Shown one piece after another: positions 23,186 through 33,800 of a stretch of 64,000 bases of DNA. Made by a program: the position numbers and the translations under genes. The stretch is from Antedon bifida (taxonomy: Eukaryota > Echinodermata > Crinoidea > Comatulida > Antedonidae), in assembly GCA_963402885.1 (NCBI GenBank), contig OY727102.1, forward strand, positions 16,926,001-16,990,000, in the 5' to 3' direction. The notes under the pieces were generated by a model that was not told the origin of the DNA, made no database searches, and worked only from the letters and a program-made list of their open reading frames with translations. The first letter of the stretch is position 1. Every line of letters starts with the position of its first letter.

Positions 23186-24985
23186 AAGAAATTCAATTCA
23201 ATTCAATTCAAAGTAACATTTATTTTCTTCAAATAAACAGTATACAAAATTGTGTAAAGAAAGGTAATATGAATGAAGAAGGCATGTTCAAAAAAGCAAA
23301 AAGCTTGTGGCAGACATGCCCAAACAAAGACAAGATTTAAACAACACGGAAAATAAATAAATTAACATTACATGGGTTAAACTAAATAAGAAAAATAACT
23401 AAAAAAATAATTTAGGTATAAATTAAGAATTGATTCGTCTTCTTGTTACTCATCAAAATAATTATTATCATAAAATGTAATATAATAAAAATTAATACTT
23501 GGATGTGAAATATCTTTTAAGTTTAAATGAAAAGCTTTTCTTAGATACAGCATCTTTAATATTTGAAGGTAGTTTGTTCCATAATTTAGGTCCACTAAAT
23601 CTTATGTTATATTGAAATGATGTTTTTTTATGAAGAGGGATATGCATATCCTGTACAGTTCGAGTTCTATAACTGTGAAAAGATGCGTTTGGTTGGAATA
23701 AATTTGTAAATTGAGGTGGGTTTAAGGAGTTAATCGATGAGTAGAGAAAAGTACACTGTTGATGATAGTTTAGGTCTTTCAACTTTAAAAGGTTTAGGGA
23801 GGAAAATAAGGGATCTGAGTGAGCTAGTGGTGGTGCACCTGATATTATTCGAACTACTTTCTTCTGTTTGATAAATAATCTGCTAATGTTGGACTCATAC
23901 GTGTTGCACCAAACCACATTGCAATAGTTTAAATATGGTAAAATAAGAGTACAATACAAGGTATGAAGAATGTTTTTGGGAAGAAAAGAAGACAGTCTAA
24001 AAATGATACCAATATTTTTGGATATTTTATTTTCAATTTCTTTAATATGTTGCTTCCAAGTGAGACCTGAATCAATGGTAACACCAAGAAATTTCGTATT
24101 TTCAACAAGTGGAACAATATGTTCATTAATTTTAATATGTCTATCATCAAGATTTACAGGTTTGCGAGTGTTTCGAAACAAAATAGAACAGCATTTCTTA
24201 ACGTTAACGGAAAGTTTGTTTGCTCGGAAATATTCACACACTTTAGTCAGTTCCTGGTTGACAACCGCAAAAAGTGACTGAATATTTGGATTGGTATAAA
24301 GGAGGGTAGTATCATCAGCATAGAGGCAGAAAGAAAATAATTTGGAGGATGAACAAATGTCATTTATATATAAAGAAAATAAAAGTGGGCCAAGCAGTGA
24401 ACCTTGGGGGACTCCACATGATATTGGTGTAAAATGAGAGGTAACATTGCTATATTTAGTACATTGAAATCTATTTGACAGATAACTTTTAAATAGATCA
24501 TGTGCAGGTCCACGAATTCCATAAATGAATAGTTTAGATAAGAGAATGTTATGATTGATAGTATCAAAAGCTTTTGATAGATCAATGAATGTTCCAATAG
24601 CAAAATGGTTTTTTTCAAATGCATCCACAATACTATTAGTAAGTTGTAAAAGAGCCATTGAAGTATCATATCCTTTTCGAAAGCCATATTGATGGTCAGA
24701 AAGAATATTGTGTTTTAAAATAAATTTGTATGTCCGATCATAAATGATGCGTTCAAACATTTTGGAGAAAATAGACAGAATGGAGATAGGACGATAATTG
24801 CTAACATTAGACTTGACTCCAGATTTATAGATGGGGGTTACTTTTGCAAGTTTTAATTTGTTTGGAAACACTCCTTTAGACATAGACAGGTTAAAAATAT
24901 AGCAAAGTGGGTGAGAGATAAGGCTACATGTTTGCTTAACTATATTAGTACTAATATCGTCAAAACCTGGAGCCTTATTATGAAC
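23186..24985 (-). mobile_element. 5'-truncated non-LTR retrotransposon (LINE)
   Basis: The insertion lies between TMEM234 and SPO11. On the minus strand it starts inside the RT domain (NKAPGFDDI) and ends with a 3' untranslated region and a GAATT pentamer tail (at 23186-23211 on the plus strand as TTCAA units). The endonuclease part and ORF1 are missing, as usual for incomplete target-primed insertion. No clear target-site duplication is visible. Confidence 0.88.
23492..24985 (-). CDS. Reverse transcriptase fragment of the LINE
   Basis: An uninterrupted frame of about 498 codons, open at its 5' end and with an internal Met at 24883. The RT core shows KAPGFDDI, VTPIYKSG, NYRPISILS, QYGFRKGYDTSMALL, the catalytic FIDLSKAFDTINH, CGVPQGSLLGPLLFSLYIND, and the YADDTTLL active-site box. 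Thumb and C-terminal motifs follow (TKFLGVTID, LILPYLNYCNVVW, NIRFSGPKLWNKLP). The pattern fits the large Jockey/CR1-like group of LINEs; the exact clade cannot be fixed by eye. Absence of stops over 1.4 kb suggests a fairly recent insertion. It is not a host gene. Confidence 0.92.
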   Translation of the reverse strand, partial: VHNKAPGFDDISTNIVKQTCSLISHPLCYIFNLSMSKGVFPNKLKLAKVTPIYKSGVKSNVSNYRPISILSIFSKMFERIIYDRTYKFILKHNILSDHQYGFRKGYDTSMALLQLTNSIVDAFEKNHFAIGTFIDLSKAFDTINHNILLSKLFIYGIRGPAHDLFKSYLSNRFQCTKYSNVTSHFTPISCGVPQGSLLGPLLFSLYINDICSSSKLFSFCLYADDTTLLYTNPNIQSLFAVVNQELTKVCEYFRANKLSVNVKKCCSILFRNTRKPVNLDDRHIKINEHIVPLVENTKFLGVTIDSGLTWKQHIKEIENKISKNIGIIFRLSSFLPKNILHTLYCTLILPYLNYCNVVWCNTYESNISRLFIKQKKVVRIISGAPPLAHSDPLFSSLNLLKLKDLNYHQQCTFLYSSINSLNPPQFTNLFQPNASFHSYRTRTVQDMHIPLHKKTSFQYNIRFSGPKLWNKLPSNIKDAVSKKSFSFKLKRYFTSKY

Positions 24986-25225
24986 AGATTAACATTATTT
25001 TACAGTTACAGTTAAAAAGTTAAAATAAAACACAGAAAACAAACAAGATATTCATTTATTAAAAACATTGATTATCACTTTCTTTATTTCAAGGCTTTCT
25101 TTTTAATCAAACCACAACTTCCTACTGTACAAAGGTTGATCAAAATCAACAAATATGTTTAAAATTGGATTGCAATTTATTTTTTGGTCAACTGTTAATG
25201 TCTTGGATAGGAAAAACCAAAATAG

Positions 25226-28200
25226 TTATATCCATCCACCATGTTGAATTTTATTTGGAATGTAAACATCAGTCAGGAAATTGTTTGAGATGGCGGTGAG
25301 TGTTTGTATTTCGGCTTTATAACCACTTGTAAGTAGAATCTGAATCTAAAAAACAAACCAAAAAAAAAAAGAAAAAAGTATTAATAAACTTCGAATTAAA
25401 CTAAATACAATCAACTCTCCAAATATCCAAACTCTCTGAAAACAGAAAACTCTCCCAAAACCTTTTCTTAAGGTCCAAAAGGTCCCAAAATAACTTTACC
25501 ATTAGAAACACACATTCCGAATACCAGACGTTATAGAAAACCATACATAAAAGGCTAGTCCAAAGGTGTCTGGTATTGGGAGGATTGAGTGTATAACAGG
25601 TAAACATCGCCACATCCAAATATGGATAAATTGGGAATAAATTATTCTTAAAGATTTAAAAGACAAAAACCATTGTCTGACAGACAATTTTTAAAAGTCT
25701 TTTTTGCTTTAAATTACATTTTTTCAGGTAAATAATTTGTTTTTCTCGTTCCAGTTTTTTGTCAAAGTGAATAACTATTATGTGACAATAAAATGGCATA
25801 TTAAAAATAAATGTGAACAAAAAAATATTTTTAGGGGGACAATATATCTTTAAACTATGCCAGTAACTATGTAGAAATGAACATGTATATTTCGAAAAAC
25901 TTAGTATAAGTGTTATATAGATATTTTATTCCCAAACACTGTTACTAAAATATTATTGTTTACAATGTAATTGTATAAACTGGGGGAATTTTACCTCTTT
26001 CATCCACTTTGGTATTTGTTTGTAATAAGGCCTTTTTATAAGTTCTCCAGCCTTATCCATATCAGCCTTTGTAAGAGGTATCAGGCTTTCTTTGCGTATT
26101 TGAAGGTGTTTGATGTCTGAAGGTAGAACTCCTAACCATCGTATACTGGGGACAGTCAGGTTGTGAGAATCAAACGAGTATGACTGTAATAAAAGAAAAC
26201 AGTCTTGCAAGAGACACCAAGACTAAGAAGTGTAAAGCTCTGTCTACACTATCAAACTTTATGTAACAAACAAATGTAATGTGCCCATATGGATGTCATA
26301 TCACCATATTTGGGTATATCACCACCATATTTAGGCATATCACACTTTTTTTGTAAAACTAATTCGATAGTGTACAGAGCTTAAAAGTTATAGGGGACAG
26401 TCAGGTTTTTGAGAATTCAATGAGTATGCCTGTACTGAAATAAAAAGGCAGTTTTGCAAAAGAGATCAATACTATGAAGTAATAGTGTATACAAGTTACA
26501 GGGGGAAACAGTAGCAGCCTACCTTTGATCCAAATTTGTAAACACAAAGTATTTCAATACCTGAAAGTCAAGTAATAATTACCTATTAATTACCTATTTA
26601 TTTTGTCATTTATATTTTAGCCCAATATTCTATTAAAAAAAAATGTTTTTTTATAAAAAGTAGGCTTATCTAAAGATATCTACAATGCAGTCATCATTGT
26701 CTATATTGCTGTCATCCTTTTTGTTGCTGCCGTTATTATAATAAATGGTTGCCAGTAAAGTTATACAATACTTTTGTAAATCATACTACACGTAAATAGA
26801 GATTAAAGCTCTGTCTACACTATCAAACTGTATGTGACAAAAAAATGTGATGTGGCCATATATGGACATGATGTTGTCATATAACTACCATATTTGGGCA
26901 CATCACACTTTTTGACTAGTTTGATAGTGTAGACAGAGCTTTAGATTTAAATATGAAATATGGCATATCAATTTGACATTTTTGTACACACCGTGTGGAT
27001 CCGCATCGACTAAACCAAAGATTGGAATATGAAAGCAATCCCATAATTTACGCACCATCATTCTTGTGTTGATGTCTGGGAAACCTTTACCCTGGTGACA
27101 AAATGGTGTTCATTCATTTTAAGTGATGGAAATATATAGGCCTATATATATATATACTATTAGTGGAGAACATAATACAAGTAAAATACACATACAATAT
27201 CCAGATTACCAACTTGATTCTAAAGCTCTGTGTCAAAAAATATATAATGCTTAAAATATCTAGCTGTTGCAGGCCTGATGTTAACATTAAAACATGCCTG
27301 CATAAAAATGAACATGTAAAAACCACATAGACACCACAATTAAAGATTCTTACTGTAATAATGATACAGTTCTTAATTCTCTTCAGTAAACCATCATCCA
27401 ACAACTTCTGGAATGTTGCATCCTTCTCAACGATTAAAACAAATTTTGCTTCAGAACGAATATCTTGGCAACATTTAGTGATAACAAAAATAGAAACATT
27501 GGCTTGTCATTTATATTTGAAAACATTTCTCATCCACATCAGTGATGGTGATATATTAAAGATTAGGGCATTCAGTAAGCCAGTTTGGCAGCCAATCATA
27601 TTGTAACAATTGAAAGATTGAGGATTCTCTATGCAGCCAGTTTGGTAGCCCCGTTTTGGATACAGTAATAAGATTTTAGAGCTCTTAACCAGTTTGGCAG
27701 CTTCATCATTTTTCAGATTTCTGTGCTCTCTGGAGCCAGTTCTAGACACTTTTCAGTGATAACAAACAATAAAGGATACTTGTAAGACCTTCAACATGTG
27801 ATGGAACTAAAATACCCTGAAAAAAAAAAATAAACTGTTTTATTTTCTAACCAACTTGAATGCTCTATATGCCATTGATATATATAATGTATATTCGTTT
27901 AAAATGAATATTTACACACTGTTGTAGTGGTTGAGCAATCAACACAATTACCATCCATTTCAATAAAGCTAAGATCACCAGCTAGAAATCCTTTGGACGT
28001 TGCCAACTAAAAATAAGAATGATAATTTATTAATTTAAAAAATTTAAATTGAATTGTAAAGTGGTAAAAAAAGTGCTGAACTTAATGTAATGTCCTATCT
28101 TTTTCATTGTTTTTTTTTTATTTTTAAAAATCTGCCTATGAATTAGTGTAGTAAAAATTATTCATGTAAATAAAAATTGTATATTACCAAATGTAGATGA

Positions 28201-29961
28201 TGTCGAGGAACAGACAACATACAAGCTATGTTGTCAGCTAGCTCATCTACCACTGATTGGCTACCAAACAATTGAGGATCTCTGTAATAGATGTCTCTAT
28301 CAAAGGATAAATACAGTTAAATGATAATAATGGTAACATGCACAAGACTCTGATGTACACAAATTAAAATATTGAATCACACATCATGATCATTAATACT
28401 TTTTTTAAATCTAGAAATTGAGAAAAACCTCGGACATTTTGGACAAGCTTCAATAATTTGATGACATTTGACTATTAATAACATTTTGGACCAGCTTAGA
28501 TAATTGGGGGATAGTTGACTATAATGATTGAAAATAGATACTACGTTTTGAGTAATTGCAGTGACAATGGTATTTTTTCCATATTTCTTGACAATACATA
28601 CATGTTGTATTGCATTGAAGCATTTACCCAGACTGTGTTATTATTAAACAATTTCAGTAAAACTACTTTATGGGATAGGCTTAATAGGTTAACATCTCCA
28701 AAAACATACCGTTTAGTTGAGAACGTGTTGCTTTGGACTAGTTTATAGCATTCAGACATCAGGCTTAGCATCAGAGCTTAATAAAGAAATACTCAAAATC
28801 AACTAAATCTCACCACAATAAAACCAGTTCTACCATAGAGATATTATAATAATAATATCTCTATGGTTCTACACATAATTCTTTACTGTATTTTACGGCA
28901 GAAGGTAGTTATAATACTAACAGTCAAGTAATCAATATGGTATGTCATAATCTTAGCTCCTATCTGATGCTTCAATCTTAAGCTCTGTCTACACTATCAA
29001 ACTAATCTGACAAAAAAAGTGTGATGTGCCCAAATATGGTAGTGATATGCCCAAATATAGAAGTAATAATATAAAATAATATCCATATATGAGGACATTT
29101 TTTTGTCACATAAAGTATGATAGTGTAGACAGAGCCTTACCAAATCTTGTAGTTGAATTGATTGAGTCAAACCTGAGTTCAGAAACACTTTTGTCCTTAT
29201 CTAACTTGAGTCCAACATCAGCTGAAAAACTAATAAATAAATAAATAATTGTTAGACAGGTATTCCTACTAGCACTACTAGCATAAGAATTTTAAGTTGT
29301 AGCTTAGCTATAGACTGTAAGAGATAATATAGAGAATGACATGTTAGTTTAGGCCTACAGTACCTTACATTTTGCCAACTTGTTCTACTATCAAATGCCA
29401 CTGCAGGTGCTTTGTTTTGTCGTAAACTGTCAATGATCATTTCTATATTGTTTTCTAATTTTCTCAACACATCAGTCCTAATTAAACAATATTGTAAATT
29501 TATAAAAGAAAGAAAATTAAACAGTTTCATTATTATTAAATATTAATTATTATTGTTATTATTAAATGACATAAATTAATACAAAAGATAATTACAACTA
29601 GATACTACTATTACAATAATAATATTCCGTTCACATTACCACTGTCAGTTTGGATCAAACAAGTAGGCCTCTGCCTAGCCTACTACTAGTTAGTACTAGG
29701 CCTAGCCTAGCCCTAGGCTAGTAGTGTAGCAGTAGTGTAGTAGGCCTAGTCTAGCTGGGCCAAGCTAGTAGGCCTAGACCTATACTTAAGTACATACCTT
29801 TGACGTAAAGGAGACTCCGCTTTATCTGAAATAGCTATCTGTTCTTCGCTTTCGTTACTTAAAACATGTATGCGTTCATAGATAATAATTTCTTTTTGGA
29901 GTTTATCTATGTTATGCCACAAATCACAATGCGTTGAACCTAAACCTGGTGCGTTCGCCAT
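25226..29961 (-). CDS. SPO11: Meiotic recombination protein SPO11 (topoisomerase VI subunit A-like)
   Basis: Twelve coding exons join in phase: 29798-29961, 29364-29477, 29141-29229, 28710-28776, 28188-28296, 27920-28006, 27780-27816, 27354-27463, 26992-27091, 26523-26560, 25995-26183 and 25226-25345, for 407 residues. Human SPO11 has 396. SPO11 makes the double-strand breaks that start meiotic recombination. The catalytic tyrosine lies in TKRDIYYRDPQLF (Tyr148/149, spanning exons 4-5). The metal-binding TOPRIM domain shows FVLIVEKDATF (Glu235) and LVDADPHG (Asp288, Asp290). The C-terminus has HNLTVPSIRWLGVLPSDI, SLIPLTKAD and GGWI before the stop. A polyadenylation signal AATAAA lies at 25083-25088 on this strand. 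Intron 3 begins at a MITE edge. The gene appears complete and intact. Confidence 0.95.
25690..25858. mobile_element. MITE family II, partial copy in a SPO11 intron
   Basis: It shares TTGCTTTAAATTACA, GTGAATAACTATTATGTGAC and the right end GGGGGACAATATATCTTTAA with 46341-46896. The left end is absent. It lies in the last intron of SPO11. Confidence 0.65.
26235..26382. mobile_element. MITE family I copy
   Basis: The ends AAGCTCTGTCTACACTATCA and (reverse) GATAGTGTACAGAGCTT are inverted repeats. Inside are two CCATATTTGGGTATATCAC-type units. It lies in the SPO11 intron between exons 10 and 11. Confidence 0.88.
26806..26943. mobile_element. MITE family I copy
   Basis: Full-length copy with both terminal repeats, bounded by TTA on the left and TAG on the right, consistent with insertion at TA. 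It is intronic in SPO11 (between exons 9 and 10). Confidence 0.9.
28980..29138. mobile_element. MITE family I copy abutting a SPO11 splice donor
   Basis: The copy has the left end AAGCTCTGTCTACACTATCA and the right end GTAGACAGAGCCTT. The SPO11 exon 3 boundary is at 29141, so on the minus strand the donor reads G-GTA-AGG with the AGG supplied by the MITE end. It therefore occupies the first bases of the intron. Confidence 0.9.
29663..29790. repeat. Cluster of TAGGCCTA/CTAGGC palindromes in SPO11 intron 1
   Basis: Overlapping TAGGCCTA, CTAGGCCTAG, CCTAGGCTAG and ACTAGT words fill this stretch, directly after the first coding exon of SPO11. It can form local self-pairing. No known family is assigned. 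Confidence 0.6.
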
Positions 29962-30124
29962 TTTACGATCTGCTGGCCTAGACGGGTAAAAAGTTTACGA
30001 GAATTTGAACTATAGAGGGCGCACATTCCCTTCTCGCTACCTTGCGAGTGATTAGCTCGCCGACTAAAAATCCCATTTTACAAGTTATTAATAAATAAAT
30101 ATTTCTACCTATTATTCAGGATCA
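29962..30124. promoter_or_regulatory. SPO11: Probable promoter region of SPO11
   Basis: The sequence just upstream of the SPO11 start is locally less AT-rich, with GGGCGCACATTCCCTTCTCG and TAGCTCGCCGAC. It is placed by position only; no TATA box is evident. Confidence 0.35.
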
Positions 30125-32124
30125 GGTGCCGTTTTCGGCCACCTCGACTTGTATGGATTATACCATTATAAAAAGATGGGAAAATAGGGGTGTCCAATTT
30201 ATTAATTTAGTCGTGCTAATGTGTTAAATACTGCTGCTTTTGTTTAGTGCATTATGTTTCAGCAACAAAGGGAAAACAACTACGTCCTGCACGCTGCAGA
30301 ATTAATTGCAGTTTTCAAGTTAATACAATATATTTTATGTCTCTTTAATTCTATATAATTTTGTAGGTATCCTTCCCTAATATGGATATTAGGTGGATTC
30401 CCTAAGGTGGATATTGAATAATTTTTACGGACTTATAGATAGGCCTACAGAAAGTATATAAAGAAATTAGTTTTTATTCCAGTTACAAATAAAAAATATA
30501 ATTTATCTAACGATAACACACAGTAGCACATTATTAGGTTACCATTTGTTCCCAGCAAAAACAGAACGTTTGTTAAACGTAATCGAAACGTTTGAAATTG
30601 CGTGTTTTTAGGTTTGGTTTTTCTAAAACATTTTTTAAAATAGACAAACCAGTTACTTTCCCCGCTCTACCCAGCACCTTCTCAACCCCCCTTACACGCC
30701 CTTACAGTACTGATATTCCCAGCCCAACATACAATATCCCCAAATAGAGCATCACTGATTAGTAAAACATAAACATTCTATAGTAAAAATATCCTGCTTT
30801 ACCCCAAACGAACCGAGTTTCCTCAAGCAGTACAGCCTTTTGTATTTAACTTCTTAACTTTATGGTCAACAATTATGTTTTCGAAATCAATCCTTATTTC
30901 TTTCGTTTTATTTATGTTTAGTTCAGGAAAATTGTTGCCACAGTAATCGGTGAATCGAATAATCTCAGAAAGGTACAGAGAAGAGTCGTTGTTGTAAGTC
31001 CAACTATAGCCGAGTCATTGTAAAACAAAAATAGGCCTACATAAATTATTGTCGTCAATGAATCTGTTACCATTTTGTTTCTGTATCTACAATCGTTTCA
31101 TTTATTTAAATTTAACATAATGTAAATGTATCAGGTAATCAGTAAACCAAAAAAACATAATTATGTCAATGAATCTGTTACCATTTCATTTCTGTATCTA
31201 CAATATCGTTTCGTTTATTTACATTTAGAATTAAATGTAAATGTATCAGGTAATCAGTAAACCAAATAAACATAATTATGTCAATGAATCTGTTACCATT
31301 TCGTTTCTGTATCTACAATATCGTTTCGTTTATTTACATTTAGAATTAAATGTAAATGTATCAGGTGATCAGTAAAACAAACAAAAAACATATAATGAAT
31401 CTTCAATATACTCGTCTACTGTACAAAATACATTATAAGAACTTTCTATCCAACATACGAATGATTTGTTTTCTTGTGTTAAAGAAAGATAAGTTAGTAT
31501 AGTTAGTAGTTCGTTTACCATTTTGTTGAAAATTAAAATTAATTGCGAGTAAGTTGGTGGTAAGTCAGATTTACATATTTCACAATATTATAGAGTGTAG
31601 GTAATTTAACCGATTGTAATGTAGTATTTAAGATTTTTTAATTCCGATTGTGATATTTAGTTGTTTTGTAGTTTAGAATGTTTTAATTCCGATTGTATTG
31701 TAGTACTGTATTTAAGATTTTCTAATTTCGAATCCGATTGTACTAAAATTTAATGTGTTTAAATCCAGATAGGCATAACATAGTATTTAATATGTTTTAA
31801 TTTTGATTATACTGTTTAGTTTAGTTTTTATATATCGTAAGTAAGTATACCTACTTATAAAGTTAATATAGGCCTAGCCCCTAGTAATATTGTTACAAAA
31901 TCTTGGCATACCCCGTAACACAGTACCAGCCTATAATAATAACATGCCTTATAAAAATTACATTCTTGCTAGTTTTTGTTCTGATTGTTCCTTGTAGTTT
32001 GTACTGTAGGTAACAGAACAATTGTATTGTCTTCCCATTCAATAGACACCCTTTTCTACATAAAACATAATACACCACACCCTATCATAATAATGGTAAT
32101 AAGTCGAGGTGGCCGAAAACGGCC
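30125..32124. mobile_element. About 2-kb non-autonomous element with terminal inverted repeats
   Basis: The left end GCCGTTTTCGGCCACCTCGA continues with CTTGTATGG and then ATACCATTAT; the right end is its inverse (ATAATGGTAATAAGTCGAGG, then TGGCCGAAAACGGC). The core 23 bases match. The inside has no transposase frame; it holds a C-rich patch (30655-30740), a tandem repeat (31044-31378) and degenerate repeats with AATTCCGATTGTA (31600-31760). No target-site duplication is obvious. It lies between SPO11 and the first methyltransferase copy. Confidence 0.7.
31044..31378. repeat. Tandem repeat, about 113-bp unit, three copies
   Basis: Each unit carries GTCAATGAATCTGTTACCAT, TTCTGTATCTACAAT, TTAAATGTAAATGTATCAGG and AATCAGTAAACCAAA. 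It is internal to the element at 30125-32124. Confidence 0.9.
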
Positions 32125-32260
32125 AATGGACTTTCGTCGTGGATGAATCTATAACCAGGGAGTTGTAAAATAAGACAATTATTCATTCATTAATGTCAGT
32201 GCTTAAGATTAACTCAACGTTCAGTAGCAAGGTTGTGGGGGCTACCAAAAGTGTTTCACT

Positions 32261-33490
32261 ATGAATTGTAAATTATCTGCGACGTACTCAAAATGTCGAC
32301 GATTTCAAGCAATTGCAATCGATATGTTAACTTCCAAATTCGATTTCTCAAAAGATGACAGAGTTTTAGATGTTGGTTGCGGTTCAGGAAACTTTACTTC
32401 GGATATAGCTCGTAACGTTTCGTCAGTAGTTGGTATGTAGATTATTTATTTTCATCTCTGTAAAAACTTGTTGTAGCCTACTCGTTTTTATTAAAAATCT
32501 TTCTTAGGCCTATACATATATTATTTTGTATCAAATATCTTAATCATAAAATAATAATATTAAAATAAGAACATTTGAACAAACGATAGAAATGAATACC
32601 CGTTACACAATACAGTGTAATGTCTGTAAGGCAAACCAATTGTTAGGGGCTACGAAAAAAAACCCAACAACGTGACATTGAAAAAAGTGCTTAATTCAGT
32701 GGCTGTTTTGTTCACTTCATTCTGTATTGTTCAATTGTTATTGTGAATGGTGTCTTTATTCTAGCATCAGTGACCTTCTTTATTGCTTTTTTCAACGCAC
32801 TCTGTATTTTGGTAGTACGTGGGCTGAAATCACCCGTGTGGATCAATACAAAAAAAGTGTCCTGCTTTGAATTGTATATTGCATTATAGTCTCCACTGTT
32901 CTTTCAGCATTCGTTAAAAAAGACACGCAGTTGAGTTTAGTTATATTGTTGAGCGAACCCCAAAATTGTTCTTGATTTTAATAACATGCCTTACACTGTG
33001 ATCAACAATAATTCGTTTATCCAGTATCCGAACTCATATTATTTTATAGGGCCTAAATTTCCATTACCGTCTCCCCTTAGACTAAATTCTAAAATGTCAA
33101 TGACCAATCCATGCGAACTCCATAAACATTACAAGCCTACATTAAATATTTTAAATGCATGTCATCATTATTACCGGTCAATTTATTTTATTTTAGGTAT
33201 CGATGTGTCCAACGATATGATTGCTTATGCAAAACTGCATCACCAATTGAGCAATGTGGAGTATGTTGTCTGTGACGCGCAGGAGTTTGGAACGAATCTC
33301 TCAAAATGGAAATTGAACCAATTTAATAAAGTCACATCCATCCTTGCAGTGGGTGAAAGAAAAGAAAAAGACTATCCAAAATATACAACAATGTATGAAA
33401 CAAGGCGGAGAATTATTTATTTTAGTTGTTGGTCCATTTTGCAGATTGTGTGGAACTGGAGAAAATGAGCTTCCGTCTTATCTTAAGAAC
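32261..33490 (+). pseudogene. Truncated SAM-dependent methyltransferase, copy 1
   Basis: Exon 1 (32261-32432) encodes the N-terminus with motif I VLDVGCGSGNF and ends at a GTATGT donor. Exon 2 starts at 33197 with IDVSNDMIAYA and VVCDAQEFGTN. Relative to copy 2, five bases are missing after the KVTS codons (about 33343), which shifts the frame. Exon 2 sequence stops resembling copy 2 near 33495, where a tandem repeat begins, and exons 3 and 4 are absent. The family includes juvenile hormone acid methyltransferase-like class I enzymes, which move a methyl group from S-adenosylmethionine. It kept the sense codon CAA where copy 2 has a stop. It cannot encode a full enzyme. Confidence 0.85.
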
Positions 33491-33491
33491 C

Positions 33492-33800
33492 ACTCCTGGC
33501 GCCAAATTGGGTCCACTTGAGCACAGTGTATTAACATACGAAAAGGTATTAAAATTCAGTGACTTATTTCTATTTTATATCACTGTGCTCCCCTGGCTCC
33601 AAATTGGGTCCACTTGAGCACAGTGTATTAACATACGAAAAGATATTGAAATTCAGTGACTTATTTTAATTTTATATCAATGTGCTCCTCACTGGCGCCA
33701 AATTGTGTCTACTTGAGCACAGTGTATTAACATACGAAAAGATATTAAAATAAGTGACTTATTTCTATTTTATATCACTGTGCTCCACTAGTGCTAAATT
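33492..33800. repeat. Tandem repeat, about 118-bp unit, three copies
   Basis: Units contain GGCGCCAAATTGGGTCCACT, TGAGCACAGTGTATTAACAT, ACGAAAAG and TATCACTGTGCTCC. The array begins where homology of methyltransferase copy 1 to copy 2 ends, so it probably replaced or displaced the rest of the gene. Confidence 0.88.

Noticed and set aside
29369..29477. SPO11 exon 2 ending at the GTAAGG donor (29369)
   Set aside because: The phase then fails with exon 3. Ending at 29364 with exon 3 starting at 29229 restores the frame and the conserved WQNVSFSADVGL segment.
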